64,000 nucleotides of DNA from contig CACRXP010000016.1 of the NCBI GenBank assembly GCA_902702965.1, forward strand, positions 2,083,898 through 2,147,897, in the 5' to 3' direction. The notes below the pieces were generated by a model, which saw only the letters and a program-made list of their open reading frames with translations, searched no databases and was not told the DNA's origin. This document shows, one piece after another, positions 55,561 to 64,000 of the stretch. Position numbers and translations under genes: made by a program. Source of the DNA: Spirometra erinaceieuropaei. Its lineage: Eukaryota > Platyhelminthes > Cestoda > Diphyllobothriidea > Diphyllobothriidae. Every line of letters begins with the position of its first letter. Positions within the stretch are counted from its first letter, which is position 1.

Positions 55561-58500
55561 TCGCGGACTCAAGTCACCCGTGCAGCCGAAGCCGCATGAG
55601 GACCGAGTCGAGATGCACACTTCCCACTTGGGTGGGAGGTGGCAGTTGGGTGCATGAGGTGTGTGAGTGTTGATGTCTGGTGGGGTGATGGTGGTGGTGG
55701 TGGTGGTGGTGGTGGTGGTGGTGGTGGGAGGTAGGGAGTGAGTGAATGTGTGGTGTGGCCTGCGGTTGTCTACCGCAGGCCGTCGTGGATGCGCATGTGG
55801 CCGAATAGGTCCATGCGATGCCTGAAGGTGCGAGGGCAGTGTGGGCAGTTGAGTCGAGCGTGGTGGGTAGGTTGGTGTTCCAGGCACTGGTTCGCCAGTC
55901 TCTGTGCGATGGATTCGCAAGTGACCGACCAGGCCGATGCGTGAGGTGAATGTGCGTGGACAGTGTGGGCATGAGAAGTTGGCGGTGTCAGTGTCAGCTA
56001 CAGAGGAGGCGGTGATGGTGGTGGTGATGGGCGCGCAGGTCGATGGAGCGAGCGTGGGACAGGGCGTGGTGGATGTGCTGGATGTCGTAGGTGTGACGGA
56101 GTTGCGGTCAATTCCGCTCTCGTGAATGCGCATGTGGCCGAATAGGCCCATGCGATGTCTGAGGGTGCGAGGGCAGTGTGGGCAGTGGAGGCGAGTGCGA
56201 TGGGTGTAGGTTGGTGCTCCAGGCACTGGTTCGCCAGTCTCTGTGCGACGGATTCGCAAGTGACCGACCAGGCCGATGTGTGAGGTGAAGGTGCGGTCGC
56301 AGTGAGGGCAGGTTTAGGTTTGATCCTCATCGTTGGAGACGGGGGAGGTGGTGGTAGTGTCGGCTGTTGCTCGCGGAACAGTCGCCTGAGCGGCCGTCGT
56401 TGGAGCAGTGGACGAGGAGGAGGAGGAGGAGGAGGAGGAGGAGGGGGAGGGGGAGGAGGAGGAGGGTGGAAGTGGTGGTTCAGAGGAATTGTCAGAGTTA
56501 GTTGGCGGCGGAGAGGAGTAAGAAGCGGGCGGGGGGACGATGGTTGGTGCAGTTCGAGAGGCACAATTGATCCGAAGATGTCCAACAAGTCCGATTCGAC
56601 CCTGGAATGTCCGTTGACGTCGGGGACACGTTGGAAGCGGTTGTGCGGCGGCGTTGAGTACTGGACGAAGTTGTGATTTGCGGGCTTCGCGTTTCGCTTT
56701 GGCGGCAGCGATGCGGTTGTCTTCGTAGATAGCAGCGCCTGTCTTCACTGTCCTCCTTCAGGTCGGTCGATCGAGTTCGATCTCCTCACAGTTGGTCACG
56801 TTGACTTGCAGGCGCTTCAGGAAGTACTTTGGGGTATCCTTGTAACGGCGAATCTGGCCTCCTTGACGGCGAGAACCCGTGGCGACGTCTCCGTAGACGA
56901 GTCGTTTGGCTAGTCGCTCGTCGTCCATGCGCACCAGGTGGCCGCTCCAGCGCAGCTGCATTTGTCTCAATATGGCGTAGATGCTGAGGATTCCCGTTCA
57001 TTCCAGCACATCAGTGTCGGGGATGCGATCCTGCCAACTCAGTCTCAGGATGCGACGCAGACAACTGAGGTGGAAGTGGTTCAGTCGGCGTGCCTGCTTC
57101 GTGTACACCGCCCAAGTCTCCGCTCCGTATAGCAGCGTCGGCAGGATGACGGCCTTGTACATCTTCAGCTTCGTGCTCAGTTGGAGACCGTGACGATTCC
57201 AAAGTGAGCTTTGGAGGCGACCGAAGGCTTGACTGGCTTTTGAGATCCTGTTGGAGACTTCGTCCTCGATCTTGGTGTTGCGGGAGAGAGTACTGACCAG
57301 GTACGGAAAGTTCTCCACAACCTGCAGTTGGGTTCCGTTCACGCTGATTTGCGGCGGCGCGTTGGCGGGTGTGGCTGAGTTGGGTGGCGGTTGGTGCATC
57401 ACCACCGTCTTCTGCGTATTAATGACCAGACCGAAGTTCTCGCAGGCGGCGGAGAACAGGTCCATACTCCGTTGCATCTCTTCTTCCGAGGTGGTGTTCA
57501 GGGCGCAGTCGTCGGCGAACAGAATCTCGAGAACGGCGGTTGTGGATAAGCGCGATTGGAATTGCCTCCGCCGTTGATTCAGAGGGTGACCGTCCGTCCT
57601 GTAGGCGATGCGGATCCCGGTGCGTTCGTCGCGGTAGGCGTCCATCAGCATGGCAGAGGACATAAGACTGAAGAGGGTGGGTGCCATTACGCAGCCCTGC
57701 TTCACGCCGTTGGTCACTGCGAATGCCTCTGAGACAGCTCCGTTGTCCGTGACTCGCGCCATCATACCGTCGTGCAGCTGACGCACCATCTGAGTGAATC
57801 GCTCCGGACAGCCGAATTTCTGCATGATCTTCCACAGTCCTTCACGATTCACCGTGTCGAAGGCTTTCGTCGGGTCCACGAAGGTAGGGTACAGGTGGGT
57901 CCGCATCTCCTGACACTTCCCCTGAAGTTGACGGGCGGCGAAGATCATATCCGTGGTCCCGCGATGACGACGGAAGCCGCATTGGCTTTCCGGCATAAGG
58001 CCCTGTTCCAGGTGGTTATTGAGGCGGTTGAGGAGGATTCGTGCGAAGATCTTCCCGGCGATGTTCAGCAGGGAGATGTCGCAGACTTGGCGATTCCCTT
58101 TGCGCTTGTAGAGATGCACGATGGTTGCGTCTTTGAAATCTTGCGGGACTTCACCTTGACGCCACATCTCTTGGAAGAGCGCAGTCAGGTGATCCATCAG
58201 TTGGGGACCTCCGTGCTTGTAGACCTCAGCAGGCATTGCGTCCGATCCGGGTGCTTTCCCGCTGGAGAGCTGCTGCCCGCCCCCGATGGTCTCCTGGAGA
58301 GATGGCGGTAGGTCGAGGTCCACGTTGGTCTCTACTTGCGCCAAACGCTCGATGGCGGCGTCGGAGATGACGGAGGGGCTGTTGAGGACGCCTCGGAAAT
58401 GTTCGGCCCATCGCTGTAGGATTTGCGTCTTCTCAGTCAGGAGAGTGCTGCCGTCGGCGCTGAGGGGAGGAGCAGTGCCCTTCGTCGGCGGACCGTAGAC

Positions 58501-58839
58501 AGCTTTGATCGCAGAGAAGAAGTTCTTCCATTCGTTGCGGTCCGCGTACCCTTCGATCTCCTCAGCTTTGCGAGCAGTCCAGGCATCCTGCATCTCGCGC
58601 AGTCGTTGCTGAAGTTGGCGGCGACTGCGGAAGAAGGCAGCCTTGCTGTCCTCAGTGGGGTGATCTACGTAGGCTTTGTGTAGGCGGTTCTTCTCGGAGA
58701 ACAGATTTCTGATGGCGGCGTCGTTGTCGTCGAACCAGTCCTGGTGTTGGCGAGGAGCATGACCGAGGACGGCGAGCGCCGTCGCCTGGCCGTGTCTCGC
58801 AGTTGACACCAGCGGTCTCCACGGAGGCGTTCTCGGCAA
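55519..58839 (-). pseudogene. LINE reverse transcriptase in frame with a zinc-finger array
   Basis: 58839-56998 holds [67 protein letters not shown] and the catalytic [10 protein letters not shown]. After TGA at 56998 the same frame continues with LRWSGHLVRMDDERLAKR, another TGA at 56758 (Trp expected), a finger-like CPRRQRTFQGRIGLVGHLR, a Ser/Pro-rich linker, TAA at 56314, then CPHCDRTFTSHIGLVGHLR, CPHCPRTLRHRMGLFGHMR and CPHCPRTFTSRIGLVGHLR. A fifth finger is out of frame near 55860. Four of the five have recognisable Cys2His2 spacing. Confidence 0.85.
55688..55727. repeat. (GGT)n microsatellite in the LINE 3' part
   Basis: About 13 uninterrupted triplets. On - this gives poly-Thr or poly-His in different frames; the poly-His frame is not real coding. 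Confidence 0.95.
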
Positions 58840-59776
58840 TGGCGGCGTCGGCAGCGATTCGAACGTTGTCTAGCCGTTCAGCTAGCTCATTGCTGAAATG
58901 AAGAGGGTGAGGTGGCAAAGACAATAAGACAACATTCAGCTTACCTGGGGGTCGCTTACCTTGTGGTCTCCTGCGAGGCTCTAGGCGAATACGCATCTTC
59001 GAGATGACGAGGCGATGGTCGGTCCACCCGTCAGCGCCCGCGATCGCCTTCGTCACCAGCACGTCCCGCTGATCTCGCCTCCGGACGAGGACATAATCCA
59101 GCAGGTGCCAGTGGCGCGACCGAGGATGCCTCCAGGTGGCCTTCTCTCGCTCCGGCAGACAGAAGAAGGTGTTCGTCAGGATGAGGCGGTGTTCTGTGCA
59201 GGTGCGAAGCAGCAGCAGACCATTTTCGTTGGAGCCGCGGAGACCGTGGGGGCCCAGCACTCCTCTTCAGGCAGTATGGTCTGTGCCGACGCGGGCGTTG
59301 AAGTCACCAAGGACAATCAACTTGTCCGCCTTCGACACAGTCGCCAAGAGGGCGTGCAGGTCCTCGTAGAATTTGTCTCCTGTGGCGGCGTCGGGACTGC
59401 TCATCGTCGGAGCGTAGGCGCTGATGATGGTGGCGAATTGGCCTCCCCAGAGAGGCAGGCGGAGGCTCATCAGGCGATCATTGATGCCCTGCGGCAAACA
59501 AGGCAGTCGTCCCACGATGTCGTTCCGAATGGCGAAGGCGACACCCGCGTCCCGTCGCTCTGCCCTGGGTCGACCGCTCCAGAAGAAGGTGTAGCCGGTA
59601 CCCACCTCCTCCAGTTGACCTTGTTCGGAGAATCGGGTCTCGCTGAGTGCGGCGATTTCCACCTTGTAGCGCGCCAGTTCCCGTGTCACTAGCGCCGTCC
59701 TTCGTTCCGGTCGGTTGCTCCTCGGATTGTCTAAAAGGGAACGAACATCCCAGGCTGCCAGAGTGAGCGGGCTCAC
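58652..59776 (-). pseudogene. LINE endonuclease domain (exo/endo-phosphatase family)
   Basis: Landmarks are [51 protein letters not shown], then [16 protein letters not shown] and [15 protein letters not shown], the Glu, Asp-x-Asn and Asp-His set of an apurinic-type endonuclease that nicks the target. One TGA at 59267-59269 falls where a conserved Trp is expected. A frame change near 58830 separates it from the reverse transcriptase. Confidence 0.88.
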
Positions 59777-60119
59777 CCTGCCAGTCTGAGGACAACGAGT
59801 GGGACGACAGGAAGGAGGTGGAGAAGAAGATGACGAAGGAGAAGAATAGGCAGAAGAATAGACGGAGGAAGATGAAGGAGAGGTAGGATGAGGAGAATGA
59901 GTATGGTTGTTGTTGTTGTTGTTGTTGTTTCGATTTTGATTTTTTCGACCGTGTTGATGGCATCTGCTGCCCTGGCTAACGTGCAGACGGCGTTATGCCC
60001 AGCATTTTTTAGGCCACCTTTTCTAAGCCCTTCCCTTCGTGGGGGCAGGCAGGGCCGCCCCTGAATCGGCCTGCCTATGTGCCTGGTTGGCGCGACCGAA
60101 TCCCACTATGGGGCCACGA

Positions 60120-61560
60120 CTTTTATGTTTGTAGTGGAGAAGCACCAACCTACACTCGCCGCATTCGCCTCCGCTGTCCGCACTGCCTCGGAACATTTAC
60201 TCGCCGCATGGGTCTATTCGGTTACGTGCGTATCCACGAGAGCGGAATTGACCGCAGCCTTGACACACCTGACACATCCTGCACATCCACCATGCCTATC
60301 TCAACACACACACCTCGTCGTCCAGCGCGTCCACCATCAGCACGACACCACCTTCTCCTGTCCCCACTGACACCGTACATTCAACGCACGCATTGGCCCG
60401 GTCGGTCGCTTGCGATTCCATCGCAGAAAGACTGGCGAACCAGTGCCTAGAGCTTCCACATACAGTGCGTGACCGATCTCATGAAATGTTGGCCAAATTC
60501 TGGAATGCGTTTCCGATTAGGAAGGATTACTTAAGTGGGGTTGTTATACTGATTATCATGCAGCACAACCCTATAACATTTCGGACTCGCCAGGATGTCG
60601 GCTTTTGAATGCACTTCTATTCGACCTGCAGAAACCACACTGGGTAAAAAATAGCTACTTATGTAGAATGCATTTTTCCTATTGATTTTTGATAGTTTTG
60701 TAAATGCAGATATATTTTGCAGAAACCATGTACCAAATATGCTTTCTTTTGCTGACTCGGAAGGAAATTACATTGTCTTTGTATATTATACCCGAAGAAA
60801 TTGTGTATTTAGGTTTTAAAAAGTTTCCTAATTCCCGAATAATTTGCAGCCCGATCTGTCGTTGCTTCAGTGTTTAGCAATTACAGTCAACAAGGCGCAT
60901 GCTTTCCGCGTAAGAGAAATCATATATTCCTCCCTGCGTTTAGGAAGATATCACATAGAGTTCATGAAATTTTTGCAATGGATCCGGACTGTGTTGTACA
61001 TTTCATGAGGAGCATTAGTAAACGGACATGTGCGGTCTTGCATGCAGGGACATCGCACGGCCTTCAAAATCTCATAATTAGAAACCTTTTTAAAACCTAA
61101 ATATACACTTTCCTCGGGCATAAAATATGAAAAAAATGTGATTTCCTACCAAATGAGCAAAAAGGTATATTTCTGTGTATGTTTTTCTGTAAAATATATT
61201 TAAATTTACAAGACCATCGAAAATCAATAGGAAAAATGCATGCCACATAGGCAGTCATTGTTTACCGAGTGCGGTTTCTGTAGGAGGTCAAAAATAAGTG
61301 CATTCAAAAGCCGACATTCTGGCGAGTCCAAAGTGTTATAGGGTTATGCTGCAGGGTTATCAGTATAACAAGCCCACTTAAGTAATCCTTCCTAATCGGA
61401 AACGCATTCCAGAATTTGGCCAACATTTCATGAGATCGGTCAAGCAACTGTACACTCGCCGCATCCGCCTCAACTGCCCTCACTGCACCCGCACATTCTC
61501 CCACCGCATGGGCCTACTAGGCCACATGCACATCTACGAAAACCTGCGGTAGACATCTGC
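60120..61560 (+). pseudogene. Third zinc-finger cassette of the RTE-like LINE, split by a foldback element
   Basis: 60130-60462 encodes TYTRRIRLRCPHCLGTFTRR, then MGLFGYVRIHESGIDR, with a frame change further on. 61453-61560 encodes RIRLNCPHCTRTFSHRMGLL followed by GHMHIYENLR and a stop. The 988-bp element at 60463-61450 sits between. The join across one TA is in frame. The upstream endonuclease and reverse transcriptase are missing, so this is a 5'-truncated copy, as is common for LINEs. Confidence 0.85.
60463..61450. mobile_element. Foldback DNA element, subfamily A, complete (988 bp), inside a zinc-finger cassette
   Basis: It begins CAGTGCGTGACCGATCTC and ends GATCGGTCAAGCAACTG. TA flanks both sides. 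Removing the element and one TA rejoins a zinc-finger reading frame (CCACA-TA-CACTCGCCGC, encoding PHTYTRR), so the insertion and its target are resolved to the base. Confidence 0.92.
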
Positions 61561-64000
61561 CGGCTACGCCACACCATCACATCTTCCTCCACACACAACA
61601 CGCAACATCATCCACCACAAGCATTCAACTGCCAACTCCCACGCAATTTGAATGTGTGCGTCTCGACTCAGTGTCCATGCTGCCTCTTTGTTGCATGTGT
61701 GATTCGATTCTGAGGCTATCCCGACGCGTCAAGCGCCGCGGATTGGAAGGCTGCTGACTGACGCCCCAACTCAGACCCCGCAGTCTGCCCAGTTGTGTGT
61801 GTTACGTGTGGAGTGGCGGACTGCTGGCTCCTTAACGCGACCTACGGTACTCTGATCACAGATAGGCTAGGCCACGAGTGTCTTTCACACTGAAGCATGT
61901 AAAGTTTCAATCCGAACGGTTTGTCCTAAGTTAGCTGAGATTCCGAAACTGAAGTATTTATCACGGGCAACGCTGGTTAACCTATCGCAGATAGGCTAGG
62001 CTGCCAGTGAGACCCTGGCTGCGACGACCATCAGGCGCAGTCCCGAATGGAAAGTGAGGGCGGACACCAGTGGGAAGGATAGTATCTTCTGTACAGAATA
62101 ACTGAAGAAGCAGTTGGAGAGAGTTGGAAACCGGACGAGGGCTCGTCCGGCGCCGGATGGTCAGCGTCCCAAGTGTCAAAGCATCTTAAGCCAGGACACG
62201 TCTGACTCGGGCTGGAATTTGATTGGTCAGCTGGAGAGCCGAGTGGGCGAATGCCGGACAGTCCTGACGCGCATGTCCAGGCACTCGCGAGATGCCCATT
62301 GTTGAGACAGGCGCTTGGAGTAGGGCCACTACAAGTGTTCCCGTCCCAGACCGAAGTTCGGGCGAGAAAGCCGAACGAAAAATGAATAGTTAGTTGGGTT
62401 GAGTGAGTACGAGACGTGCCAGCTGTATTTTTATCGGCAGCGCCTCCAGACTGCTAGGATAATCTCGTCCAAGACCGACTGGGCAAGTTCAACGAAGACT
62501 AAAGCGGCAGTTCAAGAAATCAACCGTATCACTGCCGCCTAAACCAAAAGGGCCACTCACAAGTCGAAAAGACCGCGGACCCACTTCCTCGGCACTCCAA
62601 CAACTGCAAATTTTCTAGGCTGTTACCTGATATTCTACACGCTAATGGGCCTAGGCGGACATCCCCGAACCCAGTGCAAAATCAAGCCGACAGCTCCACT
62701 TGCTGCCTTACCAAACGCCCTGCCAGGACCATCATGACGCCCACGAAGACATCCACCAACCTCACTACCCCTCCCATCGATGAGTAGACGCACACCGCGA
62801 CCTATATCCTCGCTGCCATGCTGCCAGTGACGACGGGAACAACGACGACTGACAGTTCGACCGTCGTTTTCGACAATCTTCATTGTGTGCTCCATAGCGG
62901 GGTGAGAGCAGGGACGGTGAAGTGCGCGTGAAGTTAAGTTCATGGCAGGTAATGCAGCGTCCGTGAGCAAATTCCGTGTTTAGGAGAGTAATGAATAAAA
63001 CGCAACCTACTTAAACGCATGTAGTAGACATTATTTGTAGGCCGTAGATTGTCGGAGGCCTTTACCAGATCCTTACCTTGTATAGTGACAGCGGGCATGC
63101 GCGGCACCTACCACACCTTCTCCCTCTTCCTCACCCGCGTCTGGTGTCAAGACAGGGTCAGAAAGACCGGAGGTGCCTGGCACAGCGAAATCCGAACAAC
63201 TGATAAGGACTTTAAATAACATGGAAAAGGAGGGGTCAGCTCAAATTCCGAATAGCGAGGCGCGTGCCATCTATTGCCCATTCCCAATAACGCATGTCGG
63301 ACACAGATCTAGCCCCAGTGTTGGTTCACCAGTAGAGTGAAGACGATTTCCACCACTCCCATTCCTATTACCGCGGAGAGCACTACCTACGTCCCAGAAA
63401 GCACCGTCCTCACTTTTATCAACATCAGCAATGCAAAATCGCTCTGAGCCTGTCCTCACAGCAATCGCGCCTTAACATCATGCATAGGATTTGCAGGTTA
63501 ATTCCGAATCCATCACACTGTGACCGGCGACCCGACAGTTGAAACCTCGTATCCAACCAGGTCCACCGTGTGATCCACAGCATGGTGAAAGCAGGAACGG
63601 CGATTTCAGCATGATTTGTTTTCAAAGTACAGTAGACTTGAGTCGCAACTATCTCTCAGAACACGCCAGTTCGACCGTAGTATCTGAACGAGTCCAGCTT
63701 GCGCTCCAGAGCAGGGAGGTCTAGGGACAAAAACGTGCGTACAAAGTATCAGGCCGATAATCGTGGTGCAGAACGGTCCTCATCTTACCTTAACAGTCAC
63801 TTAGGCATATTTATTGCTTATGCCCTAAAAACCTCTTCAAGGGTCTGGCATATCGGCTCGGTTCTGCCGACGCACTTAACATAGTCTATTAGCTTAGTAT
63901 TAAGTAATTTCAGTAAAAGGGCCTTAGGGACCCAAGATCCACAAAACGTGCGCCTTCTGAGGAGGTGGAAGGGTTGGCTTCTAGAAATTGTGTCGGGTAC
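61561..64000. other. Repeat-derived end of the window
   Basis: 61640-61860 reads on - like the tail of R3 (GCCACTCCACACGTAACACA). After that come R3 pieces and unrecognised sequence. No gene found. Confidence 0.4.
62855..63190 (+). repeat. R3 interspersed repeat copies, partial
   Basis: GTTCGACCGTCGTTTTCGAC then TTCATTGTGTGCTCCATAGC, and after a gap GGTGTCAAGACAGGGTCAGA with GACCGGAGG. A further start-like piece (AACCAGGTCCACCGTGTGAT) recurs at about 63556. Several partial copies are nested here. Confidence 0.5.

Larger units (their letters stand above)
55519..60060 (-). mobile_element. RTE-like LINE with C-terminal zinc fingers, longest copy
   Basis: On - it contains the 5' region (60060-59780), an endonuclease frame (59776-58652), a reverse transcriptase frame (58839-56998) that continues, apart from three stop codons, into zinc fingers ending at 55519, and 3' flanking text. 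It lies opposite in orientation to the copy at 50.4-54.2 kb, so the two face each other tail to tail with R3 sequence between. Confidence 0.88.

Noticed and set aside
55574..55972. Frame with a poly-His run
   Set aside because: It is an out-of-frame reading of the zinc-finger cassette and the GGT microsatellite.
1..64000. CRISPR arrays, bacterial operons or phage genes
   Set aside because: No regularly spaced repeats, no operon-like gene runs; spliced genes and LINE/PLE content show a eukaryotic nuclear sequence.

Overview
The window looks like nuclear DNA of a parasitic flatworm, most likely a tapeworm of the Diphyllobothriidea (Spirometra, Dibothriocephalus or Schistocephalus type). The evidence is split genes with 31-39 bp introns, dense Penelope-like elements (PLEs), an RTE-type LINE carrying C2H2 zinc fingers, and long-inverted-repeat DNA elements. 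The genus is an inference; no rRNA, tRNA gene or mitochondrial marker was seen. There is no operon structure and there are no bacterial genes.

Three single-copy host genes can be assembled by protein similarity and matching splice phases. (1) The C-terminal 443 residues of a FAM13-family protein lie on + in four exons between 3682 and 27047; the 5' exons are outside the window. (2) A complete quinoid dihydropteridine reductase (QDPR, 237 residues, six exons) lies on + at 35079-39507. (3) A complete ARMT1/DUF89 protein (454 residues, seven exons) lies on - at 44822-41911. QDPR and ARMT1 are convergent, each with an AATAAA-type signal about 130-190 bp past the stop, and a dead LINE fragment sits between them. 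In both, the first introns are tiny (31-39 bp) and the later ones long.

Most of the rest is repeats. From 1 to 28 kb, the FAM13 introns and upstream DNA hold about 990-bp foldback elements (TA target duplication, CAGT ends, no transposase), a smaller inverted-repeat family, PLE fragments with GIY-YIG endonuclease domains, two tRNA-derived SINE-like units, a 955-bp-period duplication and several copies of a GC-rich interspersed repeat called R3 here. A PLE bounded by inverted ends and a 10-bp target duplication lies at 28.9-30.9 kb. A LINE joined to a PLE lies at 33.2-34.8 kb. From 50 to 61.6 kb there are two long degraded copies of an RTE-like LINE (endonuclease, reverse transcriptase, then zinc fingers), one on each strand, plus a third 3' fragment split by a foldback element.

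The most interesting non-coding signals are hammerhead-ribozyme-like folds at the ends of the PLEs, a 114-bp PLE-end foldback with its own 12-bp target duplication inside a QDPR intron, and a reverse transcriptase frame that runs into a zinc-finger array interrupted by three point stops and one late frameshift. No function is claimed for the large repeat-poor stretches where nothing was recognised.
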